This document shows, piece by piece, positions 14,681-22,567 of a stretch of DNA of 48,375 nucleotides. Source of the DNA: a virus; the IMG/VR virus record IMGVR_UViG_3300020731_000027, positions 1 through 48,375 of that record; one strand, 5' to 3'. Position 1 is the stretch's first letter; each line of letters starts with the position of its first letter. Under the pieces are notes generated by a model. That model worked only from the letters and a program-made list of their open reading frames with translations. It did not search any database and was not told the origin of the DNA. The position numbers and the translations under genes were made by a program.

Positions 14681-16132
14681 ATGAGGAAAATGACTTTAAA
14701 AGAGGAATTGGAGAGAATTCATACCTTAACCTATGGTGAGAAAATCTTATCTGAAAATGGTTTCTTGGATAAGATTTTACATTTTGGGGATTATGTAAGT
14801 GACCAAACAAGAAAATTTGACGATCCGAAGAAAGCGGATTATGTTTCCAATGATGTTGGTGATTTTTATAATACTTTAGAAAGTATTGATTCCAATATTT
14901 ACCAACAGAAATTAGGTACAATGGAGTATCAAAAAGAAGTTGAAACAATACAAATAGCATTAACACTTCTTGGTTATCCTCTACCACAATATGGTGTTGA
15001 CGGTTTATTTGGTCCTGAGACTGCAACTGCTGTTAATAAATTTAAGAAAGACAATAATATTTCTGATACTTTAAGTGAAAGTACATTAGATTCCCCTTTA
15101 CCAACAACAATGGTTACACAACCATTTGGTGTATCAAATAACCATGAATCAAGTCATCCTGGTGTTGATTTGAGAGCAATGTCAGGAACAAAAGTACAAT
15201 CACCAGCAAATGGTACTGTCATAAATGCTGAATTTTCAAATACTGCATGTGGTGGTACTGTAACAATAAAACATGATGACCATTTCCAAAGTAGATATTG
15301 TCATTTAAAAGAAATTAATGTTACACCAGGACAAACTGTATCACAAGGTGATCTTATTGGTATAAGTGGTGGTAATAAAGGAGATAAAGGTGCTGGTAAT
15401 TCAACCAGTGCACATTTACATTTTGAATTAAAGAAAGATGGTCAATTAGTTGATCCATTGGATTATATTGATAAAAGTGGTTTCAAATTAGATTCCATGA
15501 TTAATATAACAAAATCTGTCATCACACCAGCAATGGTAAAGGTTTTAATTGAAAAATTAAGAGAAAAGGGTGTTACACCTGATGAATTAAGTAAGTATAT
15601 TGATGTGGTTAAAACTGGAGGTGGAGATAATTTAACCGATTTGGATTTGACAACAAAAGAAGGATATGACCAATATTCTCAAATTTGTCAGACATATCTT
15701 AATTCAGTTAATCCAAACGCTGGAATTAGTGGTGATATGTTGGCATATGGTGCAAAACAAGCATACTATGAATATCACAAATATGTTCCACCTGAATTGG
15801 CATTATCACAATTAACTGTTGAAGGTGGTTTAAGTAAAGATCCTAATGCAAAACCAATTAGAACAAAGAATCCTTTTGATGTTGGTAATACGGAAACAGG
15901 AACTAAAGAATTTGCATCTATTCAACAAGCAATAAATGAATATTATTTATTAATTGCAAAAAATTACATTGGAAAGGGTAAAACTGCGAGTGATTTATTT
16001 AAGAATTTCGTTAATAAAGATAATCAAAGATATGCTGCCGAAACTAATTATGAAACTGAAATTAGTAAAGTTGCAAGTAGGGTGAATAACATATCTAAAC
16101 AAATTATTAATCAAAATAAAACAAACGCTTAA
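14681..16132 (+). CDS. Three-domain virion lysin: PG-binding, M23 endopeptidase, glucosaminidase
   Basis: 483 residues. The start MRKMTLKEELERIHTLTYGE is an amphipathic helix like a capsid-targeting sequence. A PG_binding_1 repeat spans about 85-127 (LLGYPLPQYGVDGLFGPETA). An M23 metallo-endopeptidase spans 145-258, with zinc ligands H159 and D163 in SHPGVDLRA and H247 in SAHLHFEL. A Bax/FlgJ-like glucosaminidase lies at about 345-475, with the likely catalytic Glu in QLTVEGGLSKD and NPFDVGN. It would cleave both the peptide and glycan bonds of the wall. There is no signal peptide, consistent with virion loading. Confidence 0.8.
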   Translation: MRKMTLKEELERIHTLTYGEKILSENGFLDKILHFGDYVSDQTRKFDDPKKADYVSNDVGDFYNTLESIDSNIYQQKLGTMEYQKEVETIQIALTLLGYPLPQYGVDGLFGPETATAVNKFKKDNNISDTLSESTLDSPLPTTMVTQPFGVSNNHESSHPGVDLRAMSGTKVQSPANGTVINAEFSNTACGGTVTIKHDDHFQSRYCHLKEINVTPGQTVSQGDLIGISGGNKGDKGAGNSTSAHLHFELKKDGQLVDPLDYIDKSGFKLDSMINITKSVITPAMVKVLIEKLREKGVTPDELSKYIDVVKTGGGDNLTDLDLTTKEGYDQYSQICQTYLNSVNPNAGISGDMLAYGAKQAYYEYHKYVPPELALSQLTVEGGLSKDPNAKPIRTKNPFDVGNTETGTKEFASIQQAINEYYLLIAKNYIGKGKTASDLFKNFVNKDNQRYAAETNYETEISKVASRVNNISKQIINQNKTNA

Positions 16133-16140
16133 AAATAAAC

Positions 16141-16156
16141 TATTTATATATAAATA
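16141..16156 (+). promoter_or_regulatory. Late-type TATTTATATATAAATA element
   Basis: TATTTATATATAAATA lies 5 bases before the start at 16162. It holds TATTTATA and TATAAATA, the T4 late octamer in both orientations. Confidence 0.45.
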
Positions 16157-16161
16157 AAAAA

Positions 16162-17736
16162 ATGAAAGAAATACTTAAAAAGGATTTATTAAGAATAATA
16201 AATGAAGAAAATGAAAATGATGACTTTTATGATGATTCAGAAGTTAATGATCCTAGACTTTCATCTTATAAACCAACAAGAAATGCACCAGCTACAAATT
16301 GGAAAGATAGTGATGAAATAACAAAGGCAGACTCCGGTAATGATTTAAAAAAAAGAGTTAATGTAACAGGTAGAAAAATAGAAATAAATAGTCCAATTTA
16401 TAAAGGTGGGACATATGTTGGTCGTACAATATATGACCGAGTAGAAGAAAGAGAAGTACCGGTAATTTATGTTGATCCTGCTGATGGACCTACTGTCGAT
16501 GAATGGATTAATAAATACCCAGAAGTGTTTGAGGAACTTAAAGAAAAATATGGTATGGATTTAACTTGGACATCAGGATCTTTACCGAAGTTCCATCCTA
16601 GAAAAAAGGCAATTGTTTTAAATCCTATATTTCATGGGGGTAAAGGTGCGGTTATCAATACCGAAACAAAATTTGAAACACCCGCATCTGAGTCAAAAAT
16701 GAACAAATTGAATCTTTATTCAATCGTGAGAGATGCAATTGCAGAAAGATCACCTATGGTAAAAGTATATAAAGATTTAATGTTACCTGAAATTAATGTA
16801 AAAAGGGAGTTTTTAAATAGACATGAAGGTAAAATGACTAATTTTAATCTCCATTTACAGTCTCATGGTTATTTAGTGTTTGGTACACCAACAGAAGATA
16901 TGGATGCCGATGGTAATATGATACCACTTGATCCTGATGTTCAAAATATACCAGAGGGTGTTTCACAATATTTAGATACATTGGTTAAAAAAATGTCAGG
17001 TATTGATGTTGAAAATTTAAAAACAATACACACTGCGAGACAACATAACAAAATTTATAACAATTGGGGTATTGACCAAACTAGTATGGAAAATATTAGA
17101 CGTAAATTTAATGAAAAAACTCAAAAAGGTTTCACACCATATTATGGATTAAATTATTTAGGTAGAGTTCCCGATAATGTTACTATGAGTATTTTTGATA
17201 GATTAACAATTGTTGGGAGAATTAAAAATAATAATACTGGTGATTTATGTTATGGAACTAATAGTGATATTAATTTAAATAATGTTCAAAAAAGTGAAGA
17301 TCAAATAAAAGAAGAAATTGTAAAAGTTTATACTGATTTAGAAAATGGTTCTAATGATTATTATCTTGAATTAAGATCTGAGTTTATTGTTAAATATGGT
17401 CAAAAACTAAAAGAAGACCCTCGTATTGGTCAATATTTAAATGATAAATCATTTAATAGAACTGAAAAAGTACCATTAAATAAAGATACTTTTGCAATCG
17501 GTAAGTTTAGACGTGAAAATGATATAATAGAAAGACCAAGATTAATAACAGAAGTACCAGAAGTTAGATTCGCATTAATTGCGATGTTAGAGGATCTTTC
17601 AAATGATATTAAATCAATTGATCTTAGTGACATGTTAATGAAAGTTAGTGTACCAATTGAAGGTGGAAATGAACTTTATGAACATCAGATAAATCAAATA
17701 ATTAAAAATGTCATAAAAGAAATAATGTACAAATAA
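16162..17736 (+). CDS. Large probable virion protein with capsid-targeting-like N-terminus
   Basis: 524 residues. MKEILKKDLLRIINEEN is a short amphipathic helix ending in an I-N-E site of the sort cut by T4-type prohead proteases. The body has an acidic segment, a conserved-looking strand region (REVPVIYVDPADGPTVDEWI), HPRKKAIVLNP, and a helical C-terminus. I recognise no enzyme. The late-type element, the N-terminus and a strong terminator just after it suggest an internal head protein made late. Confidence 0.6.
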   Translation: MKEILKKDLLRIINEENENDDFYDDSEVNDPRLSSYKPTRNAPATNWKDSDEITKADSGNDLKKRVNVTGRKIEINSPIYKGGTYVGRTIYDRVEEREVPVIYVDPADGPTVDEWINKYPEVFEELKEKYGMDLTWTSGSLPKFHPRKKAIVLNPIFHGGKGAVINTETKFETPASESKMNKLNLYSIVRDAIAERSPMVKVYKDLMLPEINVKREFLNRHEGKMTNFNLHLQSHGYLVFGTPTEDMDADGNMIPLDPDVQNIPEGVSQYLDTLVKKMSGIDVENLKTIHTARQHNKIYNNWGIDQTSMENIRRKFNEKTQKGFTPYYGLNYLGRVPDNVTMSIFDRLTIVGRIKNNNTGDLCYGTNSDINLNNVQKSEDQIKEEIVKVYTDLENGSNDYYLELRSEFIVKYGQKLKEDPRIGQYLNDKSFNRTEKVPLNKDTFAIGKFRRENDIIERPRLITEVPEVRFALIAMLEDLSNDIKSIDLSDMLMKVSVPIEGGNELYEHQINQIIKNVIKEIMYK

Positions 17737-17743
17737 AAAAATT

Positions 17744-17770
17744 AATCCTGAGAAATCAGGATTTTTTTTT
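17744..17770 (+). terminator. Rho-independent terminator
   Basis: AATCCTGA, GAAA loop, TCAGGATT and a run of T to 17770. It closes the late gene pair. Confidence 0.85.
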
Positions 17771-17790
17771 GCCATTTAAATATTTCCTCC

Positions 17791-17798
17791 TATATTTG
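17791..17798 (+). promoter_or_regulatory. -7 box TATATTTG
   Basis: TATATTTG 27 bases before the ATG at 17826. Confidence 0.6.
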
Positions 17799-17825
17799 CT
17801 CTCGTAACAAAAAAAAATATTAATT

Positions 17826-18497
17826 ATGGCACGTATTGATGAACTTCGTAAACAACATCCAGATTTAAATGTCTCTTTTTTAGACATCATTGTCAGTTTA
17901 GACCCAACAAGTACTTACAAGTACACCGACTTCATTATTAAGTCAATTAAAAAAGAAGTCAATATTGATGAAGTTAAAAGAGAGTTAGCTTCTCACTTCT
18001 TAACAAAAAAAGAATCCGAATGTCTTAGTTTGTTTGAAGAACATTCCAAAGCAAAACGTTTGGAAAAACTTGATATCACTCAATACAAGTCTTTTGAGGA
18101 TTTGGATATCGCAGTTAAGAAAGCTGACGAAGCAGTTAAATTGAAGCGTCTTGAGAAAGAAGTTGCAAAACTTTATGAAACTGAGGATTGGTTAGTTTTA
18201 ACACCATTGAGTTATGAAGCATCTAAATCATATGGTGCAAATACCAAATGGTGTGTAACACAAGAATCACATTACAAACGTTATCAAGATAGTCATAGAA
18301 TTTTCTTCATTTTAAGTAAGAAAACAAATGATAAATTCGCTGTGTCTAGAGAATTTAATGATCCAAAAAATATCCAAGCTTGGTTGGCTGATGATGAGGA
18401 AACTTCACCAATGTTGTTACCAATACCTTTCGATGTAATGGGTAAAATCATTGAGGAAGTGAAGAAACCAAAAGAACAATTATATAACACAAAATAG
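17826..18497 (+). CDS. TKWC-motif phage protein, short paralogue
   Basis: 223 residues. The N-terminal helical half (SFLDIIVSLDPTSTYKYTDF) and a coiled segment lead to EDWLVLTPLSYEASKSYG, ANTKWCVTQ, HRIFFILSKKTNDKFAVS and AWLADDEETSP. The same order occurs in the 495-residue protein at 36561, so the two are paralogues. The Cys in TKWC, the Tyr 9-12 residues later and the I-F-F-I strand with a following Lys recall the PcfJ C-terminal layout. The function is unknown. Confidence 0.65.
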   Translation: MARIDELRKQHPDLNVSFLDIIVSLDPTSTYKYTDFIIKSIKKEVNIDEVKRELASHFLTKKESECLSLFEEHSKAKRLEKLDITQYKSFEDLDIAVKKADEAVKLKRLEKEVAKLYETEDWLVLTPLSYEASKSYGANTKWCVTQESHYKRYQDSHRIFFILSKKTNDKFAVSREFNDPKNIQAWLADDEETSPMLLPIPFDVMGKIIEEVKKPKEQLYNTK

Positions 18498-18511
18498 GAT
18501 TTTCAGAAAAA

Positions 18512-18751
18512 GTGTTTCCGGAAATTGTAAGACACCCTACTAATTGTCAATTAATAACTCATAGTGAAAATATTAAAAAAAGTAGAAAAAATAATGATAG
18601 TATAATTATATTAAATGATTTATTTGAAAGAATAAAAAAATGGGATATTGATTATTATGAACAAGAAAAATGTCTTTGTTTAATCATTTCATATCAAAAT
18701 GGTGAAAGGTATGACAAAAAAAATTATATAAAAAATTATTTTGAAAATTAA
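18512..18751 (+). pseudogene. HNH endonuclease C-terminal fragment
   Basis: 79 residues from a GTG, FPEIVRHPTNCQLITHSEN then IKKSRKNN..LNDLFERIKKW. The H-P-x-N-x-x-x-I-T-H-S-E-N-x-x-K-S pattern is the second half of an HNH motif, followed by the tail of small phage HNH nucleases. The zinc-binding and catalytic first half is missing, the frame running back only to the TAG that ends the TKWC gene. It is a remnant unless translated from GTG for another purpose. Confidence 0.5.
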
Positions 18752-18772
18752 AAATAATAACTTATATTTGTA

Positions 18773-18780
18773 TAAATAAA
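18773..18780 (+). promoter_or_regulatory. -7 box TATATTTG
   Basis: TATATTTG nine bases before the ATG at 18790. This places the true start of the metallophosphoesterase upstream of the interrupting stop. Confidence 0.65.
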
Positions 18781-18789
18781 ATTAAATTA

Positions 18790-19454
18790 ATGAATAAAAT
18801 TATTTTGTCCGAGGATTCCAATGTTTGGATTACCTCGGACACTTAACACACTTTTCACATAAAAATATATGTCGTGGTGTAACCAATTGGAGAACTGAAG
18901 ATGGAAAAATACCAATAGAACAAACAAGGGATTTTCAAAATATTGATGAAATGAATAATGCGATTGTTAATAATATTAATAATGTTGCAGGTCAGGATGA
19001 TATTTTAATTTGTTTGGGTGACTGGTCATTTGGTGGTCTCGAACAAATCTTTAATTTTCATGAAAGATTAATTTGTAAAAATATACATTTGATATATGGC
19101 AATCATGACCATCATATTGAAAATAATAGGGAAAATTGTGGAGATTTATTTCTTTCAACATCTCATTATAAAGTTTTTCAATACTGTGGTCGTAACTTCA
19201 AAGTTATGCATTACCCAATTAGTTCATGGGATGGTTTAAATAAAGGTCATATTCATCTTCATGGACATGTACATTTACCAAATCATTTGAAATTTGGTAA
19301 AGGTAAAAAAATGGATGTTGGTATGGATGGTCATCCAGAATTCAGACCTTACAATTTAAAAACAGAAATTATTCCCTTAATGGATAAAAGAGAAATAAAA
19401 TCTGATCTTTTATTTGACCATCATACTGATGATATGAAAAATGTCGTTGGATAA
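18790..19454 (+). CDS. Metallophosphoesterase interrupted by a 5-nt TAACA insertion at the DxH motif
   Basis: From 18790 the frame reads MNKIILSEDSNVWITSDT and stops at TAA 18844-18846. Skipping exactly 5 bases (18844-18848) continues with HFSHKNICRGVTNW, giving SDTHFSH, the conserved first metal motif. Then follow LICLGDWSFGG (GD), IYGNHDHH (GNHD), MHYPISSW and HLHGHVH (GHxH). The joined protein has 219 residues, normal for phage calcineurin-like phosphoesterases. Takeoff codon ACT and the codon just before resumption, ACA, both encode Thr, so a ribosomal hop would be sequence-matched. Otherwise it is a mutation. A TTG start at 18825 in the second frame would lack the metal Asp. Confidence 0.75.
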
Positions 19455-19489
19455 TAATTCTTTTTCCCTTTTTTAAAATATTTAATAAT

Positions 19490-19588
19490 ATGACAAAAAG
19501 GGAAATAAAAAAAGAGAATAGAATTCAAATAGGTAAGAAAACCCGTAAGATGAATCAAAAAAAAGGTCTTCATAAGAAAAAGACATAA
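19490..19588 (+). CDS. Tiny highly basic protein
   Basis: 32 residues, MTKREIKKENRIQIGKKTRK onward, with almost half Lys/Arg. AAATATTTAATAAT lies directly upstream of the ATG, a late-like element. An inverted repeat (TTTCCCTTTTT / AAAAAGGGAAA) straddles the start codon and may fold over it. The composition suggests nucleic-acid binding or capsid packaging. Confidence 0.4.
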   Translation: MTKREIKKENRIQIGKKTRKMNQKKGLHKKKT

Positions 19589-19592
19589 TCCA

Positions 19593-19607
19593 AGATATTT
19601 ATATAAA
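19593..19607 (+). promoter_or_regulatory. Late-type AGATATTTATATAAA element
   Basis: AGATATTTATATAAA is 8 bases before the ATG at 19616. Confidence 0.45.
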
Positions 19608-19615
19608 AAGAATAA

Positions 19616-19879
19616 ATGAAAAAAGTTATAAAATTAAAACAATCAGATGTTACACAAATTGCCATGAATATTCTTGAACAACAAGATGAGTTTAATGGTG
19701 GTAAAGTCGTTAAAATGAATGATAAACCTAATGTTATTAAATTAGGTGTATTCCAATCAAAAGAAGATCCAAATATTTTATATTTGTGTAAAATAAACGA
19801 TGATGGTTCATTGGAAATGATAGATAAGAAAACGAAACAAGATTTCGGAATGAATCAAGTAAGACAAGCGGCAGAATAA
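19616..19879 (+). CDS. Small probable internal virion protein
   Basis: 87 residues. MKKVIKLKQSDVTQIAMNIL then EQQ is the K-K-x-I-x-L-x-x-S-D-(L/V)-x-x-I type of N-terminal helix that I associate with virion proteins of uncultured large phages, and it has an I-L-E cleavage-like site. The rest is a small strand-rich domain (NVIKLGVFQSKEDPNILYLC). It is followed by a terminator, so it forms a single late unit. Confidence 0.55.
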   Translation: MKKVIKLKQSDVTQIAMNILEQQDEFNGGKVVKMNDKPNVIKLGVFQSKEDPNILYLCKINDDGSLEMIDKKTKQDFGMNQVRQAAE

Positions 19880-19900
19880 TCACTATAAAAACCAAAATGT

Positions 19901-19928
19901 AAACCCACATATTTTTATGTGGGTTTTT
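19901..19928 (+). terminator. Rho-independent terminator
   Basis: AACCCACATA, short T loop, TATGTGGGTT and six T. Confidence 0.85.
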
Positions 19929-19949
19929 TGTTTTATTAAACTTTTTCCA

Positions 19950-19957
19950 TTATATTT
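19950..19957 (+). promoter_or_regulatory. -7 box TATATTTG
   Basis: TATATTTG five bases before the ATG at 19963. Confidence 0.6.
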
Positions 19958-19962
19958 GCATC

Positions 19963-20433
19963 ATGGAAAAAAATTATAATTTATTTGTTGACCTTGACGG
20001 AGTTCTTGTTGACTTCAATAAAGGTTATTATGATTTAACCGGTATTGATATTGGTGATAATCATTATAGTAGTCCAGAATTCTTTGCACCGATAACTAAA
20101 GCAGGTGTAAAATATTGGGAAAATCTTGAATGGACTCCTGATGGAAAAGAACTATGGAATTATGTTAAAAAATGTAATCCAAAACTTTTATCAGCACCAA
20201 CAAGAGATCATAGTTCAATTGTTGGAAAGAAATTATGGGCACAAAGAGAACTACCAGGTGTCCATTTAATATTAAGAAGTGCTGGTAGAAAAAAAGAATT
20301 TGCAAACCCTGAATCAATATTAATTGATGATAGGGAAAGTAATATCAATGATTGGAATGAATCAGGTGGTATTGGAATATTACATACCTCAACAGAAGAT
20401 ACTATTAAACAATTAAAAAAATTGGGACTATAA
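19963..20433 (+). CDS. HAD-type 5'(3')-deoxyribonucleotidase
   Basis: 156 residues. LFVDLDGVLVDF is HAD motif I; LLSAPTRD fits motif II; the Lys in GRKKEFANP and ESILIDDRESNINDW fit motifs III and IV. The order and length match the phage branch of the 5'(3')-deoxyribonucleotidase / NagD-like NT5C family. It would dephosphorylate deoxynucleoside monophosphates and tune the dNTP pool. It has its own promoter and a possibly leaderless mRNA. Confidence 0.75.
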   Translation: MEKNYNLFVDLDGVLVDFNKGYYDLTGIDIGDNHYSSPEFFAPITKAGVKYWENLEWTPDGKELWNYVKKCNPKLLSAPTRDHSSIVGKKLWAQRELPGVHLILRSAGRKKEFANPESILIDDRESNINDWNESGGIGILHTSTEDTIKQLKKLGL

Positions 20434-20459
20434 CATTTTTTTTTATAATATCTTTTTAC

Positions 20460-20467
20460 TATATTTG
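20460..20467 (+). promoter_or_regulatory. -7 box TATATTTG
   Basis: TATATTTG 14 bases before the ATG at 20482. Confidence 0.6.
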
Positions 20468-20481
20468 ATAAAATTCATTAT

Positions 20482-20664
20482 ATGGAAAGAGAGATAAAAG
20501 GTTACATTAAATTCACAGAAAAAAAGGCGGTTACAAAACCATTAGAAGGAAAAGAAGGTTTCATAGAAACGTGGAGTACCAATGAGAACGCAGGAGACCA
20601 AACTTTTTTTAATTATAAAGGTCGAAGATTCCGTTTAATTTCAAGAGTAGAAAAAAAATCATAA
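20482..20664 (+). CDS. Unknown small basic protein
   Basis: 60 residues, MEREIKGYIKFTEKKAVTKP with an end FFNYKGRRFRLISRVEKKS. It is probably a small beta protein. It lies between its own promoter and a terminator, a monocistronic unit. No family is recognised. Confidence 0.5.
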   Translation: MEREIKGYIKFTEKKAVTKPLEGKEGFIETWSTNENAGDQTFFNYKGRRFRLISRVEKKS

Positions 20665-20666
20665 AG

Positions 20667-20688
20667 AAATCCCTTCGGGGATTTTTTT
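20667..20688 (+). terminator. Rho-independent terminator with UUCG tetraloop
   Basis: AAATCCC, TTCG loop, GGGATTT and a T-run. It starts two bases after the stop codon. Confidence 0.85.
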
Positions 20689-20705
20689 ATTCCATATAAT
20701 TCACC

Positions 20706-20713
20706 TATATTTG
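20706..20713 (+). promoter_or_regulatory. -7 box TATATTTG
   Basis: TATATTTG four bases before the ATG at 20718, implying a leaderless mRNA. Confidence 0.6.
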
Positions 20714-20717
20714 CAAT

Positions 20718-21323
20718 ATGATAGACAATATAAACATAATAAAGAATTTACTGAATTTTGAAAATCCTGGAGATTTTTATTATCTACTCATTTTACGCAG
20801 AAAAAAAGATCAACCAGAAGAAGAAAGAAGTAATCATCAATCAGTACGAACAATAAAAACTTATTGTATCGAAAGTATTGATTATTTGGATCAAAGATAT
20901 GAAGAAATTAAACTTCTATGTGAGGTTTTTAAAGCAAGGGCATATATCCATGTTCAAAAACAAAATCATAGAGATGTTTCATTAAACCTGATGGGTGAAT
21001 TGGTTGAAAGAATTAAATCCAATTCATATAATCAAAAAAACATATTTGATAGTGTTGTAGGACAATTAAAAACTCATGAAAAGAGATGGATTGTTGATAT
21101 AGACACCAAGGATGATGAATATATTAATAAATTAATATTGGATTTAAGTAAATTAAAACCAGAAGGTGATAAGGTTGAACATATTGTTCCAACTAAGAAT
21201 GGTTATCATTTAATAACAAAGAAATTTGATATGTTGAATTTTAGTAAACAATATCATGGGGTCGATGTTCAAAAAAAGAACCCCTCGATTTTGTACTATC
21301 CTAACAGTTTAGAAAAAAATTAA
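20718..21323 (+). CDS. Unknown protein with primase-like (AEP) motifs
   Basis: 201 residues. The C-terminal half has KRWIVDIDTKDD, matching the h-h-h-D-h-D first motif of archaeo-eukaryotic primases, then VPTKNGYHLITKKF, matching the s-x-H second motif, and GVDVQKKNPSILYYP in the place of the third. The N-terminal half is helical. If real, it would be a minimal AEP-like nucleotidyltransferase. No helicase domain is attached. I hold this as a pattern match only. Confidence 0.5.
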   Translation: MIDNINIIKNLLNFENPGDFYYLLILRRKKDQPEEERSNHQSVRTIKTYCIESIDYLDQRYEEIKLLCEVFKARAYIHVQKQNHRDVSLNLMGELVERIKSNSYNQKNIFDSVVGQLKTHEKRWIVDIDTKDDEYINKLILDLSKLKPEGDKVEHIVPTKNGYHLITKKFDMLNFSKQYHGVDVQKKNPSILYYPNSLEKN

Positions 21324-21327
21324 TAAT

Positions 21328-21485
21328 ATGGCAATATACAGAGCACCGGAAAACATAGCATTAAGAAATAGGAATAGAATGTCCGTATTTTTAGCTGGCA
21401 GTATCGAAAAGAAAAAAATTTGGTTAATGGTAAGGAAGTAAGAAAACCATTTAAATTAAAAAGAAAAAAAGATTTGGGTAATTAA
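21328..21485 (+). pseudogene. Nucleoside 2-deoxyribosyltransferase relic
   Basis: The frame from 21328 reads MAIYRAPENIALRNRN then MSVFLAGSIEKKKIWLMV and stops at 21441. S-V-F-L-A-G-S-I-E is the substrate-loop start of the phage Nuc_deoxyri_tr2 family, in which about 120 further residues with catalytic Asp and Glu should follow. Another frame, ending at 21485, has NGKEVRKPFKLKRKKDLGN, an intact-looking C-terminus. An internal deletion seems to have removed the catalytic centre. Confidence 0.5.
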
Positions 21486-21496
21486 AATTTATCACT

Positions 21497-21504
21497 TATA
21501 TTTG
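21497..21504 (+). promoter_or_regulatory. -7 box TATATTTG
   Basis: TATATTTG 21 bases before the ATG at 21526. Confidence 0.6.
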
Positions 21505-21525
21505 TATAACATTAAAAAAAAATAA

Positions 21526-22557
21526 ATGAACAATCAATGGGTTAAAACCTCTAATGATTTCTACATTAGAGAAGTTTCACAGAACGTGGAAAAATTAGAA
21601 AGGGGGGTTTATAAATTAAATCTAAATGAGAAAACTGGTGAATTATATGTTACACTTATTGACGATTCATTTAAACTTCCATCTAAGGTATATGGTATTG
21701 AATCTAATTTTATTAATCGTGTTAAGAAAACATACGATAGTACCAGTTCAAACTTGGGTATCCTTATGAATGGGGTTAAAGGTACTGGTAAAACAGTTAC
21801 CGCAAAACAAATTTGTAATTTATTAGAATTACCAGTTATTATTATTCATAAGGGATATAATAATATACCAAATTTTATTAATGATATTCAACAAAATGTT
21901 ATTATATTTGTTGATGAATTTGAAAAAGTTTTTAATCAAAGAGAAAATAAAGATGAAGAAATCTTAACCATTATGGATGGTGCTTTGGATAATGGTTATC
22001 GTAAGGTGTTTATATTTACAACAAATAACTTATACATCAATCAAAATCTTTTACAACGTCCAGGTCGTATTAGATATTTAAAGACATATAAAGATTTAAC
22101 ATTATCTGTTATTACAGAAATTGTTGAAGATAGATTGGTACACAAAGACCTTAAAGAATGTACAGTTGATTTCATTTCAACATTGGAAACTATTTCTGTT
22201 GATATTGTTAATGCAGTAATTGATGAAGTTAATATTCACAATGAAGATCCATTGAACTTTAAAGATGTCTTCAATATTAAAATGTTGGATGATAAATTTA
22301 ATGTGTTTATCACCAAACAACCAAATAATCTTACTGAGTTATATAGAGGTGATGCAACAATCTCACCAAGAAAAATAACAATGGATTCAATTGGTGATGA
22401 ATTCTATGTAAATGACGTATATCTTGGTGAAATTTTGTCTGTTTTATCTAATGATACATTTATCATTGAAGAAACAGATAAGGACAATAACGTGAAACAT
22501 GTTCAATATAGTGTTGAACCAGCAAAACAAAAACATTTTTCATTCATGTCATATTAA
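21526..22557 (+). CDS. AAA+ ATPase
   Basis: 343 residues. Walker A GVKGTGKT at 83-90, Walker B VIIFVDEFEK, sensor 1 FIFTTNN and an arginine-finger stretch QRPGRIRY place it in the classic AAA group. Residues 1-60 and the C-terminal 100 (strand-rich, with DEFYVNDVYLGEIL) are unlike known adaptors. The likely role is remodelling a phage or host protein complex. The two other AAA+ genes in the window (34671, 44190) are different subtypes. Confidence 0.8.
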   Translation: MNNQWVKTSNDFYIREVSQNVEKLERGVYKLNLNEKTGELYVTLIDDSFKLPSKVYGIESNFINRVKKTYDSTSSNLGILMNGVKGTGKTVTAKQICNLLELPVIIIHKGYNNIPNFINDIQQNVIIFVDEFEKVFNQRENKDEEILTIMDGALDNGYRKVFIFTTNNLYINQNLLQRPGRIRYLKTYKDLTLSVITEIVEDRLVHKDLKECTVDFISTLETISVDIVNAVIDEVNIHNEDPLNFKDVFNIKMLDDKFNVFITKQPNNLTELYRGDATISPRKITMDSIGDEFYVNDVYLGEILSVLSNDTFIIEETDKDNNVKHVQYSVEPAKQKHFSFMSY

Positions 22558-22567
22558 AATTTAAATT

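Noticed and set aside
14679-15026. 115-residue antisense frame opposite the lysin gene
   Set aside because: It lies wholly inside a well-supported gene, and its His/Gln/Leu-rich composition is typical of a shadow frame.
18825-18848. TTG start for the phosphoesterase (LDYLGHLT...)
   Set aside because: It would discard the metal Asp of SDTHFSH, while the promoter and ATG at 18790 fit the frame that carries it.
19460-19505. Inverted repeat TTTCCCTTTTT/AAAAAGGGAAA as a terminator
   Set aside because: The loop is long, no T-run follows the second arm, and the start codon of a small gene lies in the loop; it may affect translation instead.
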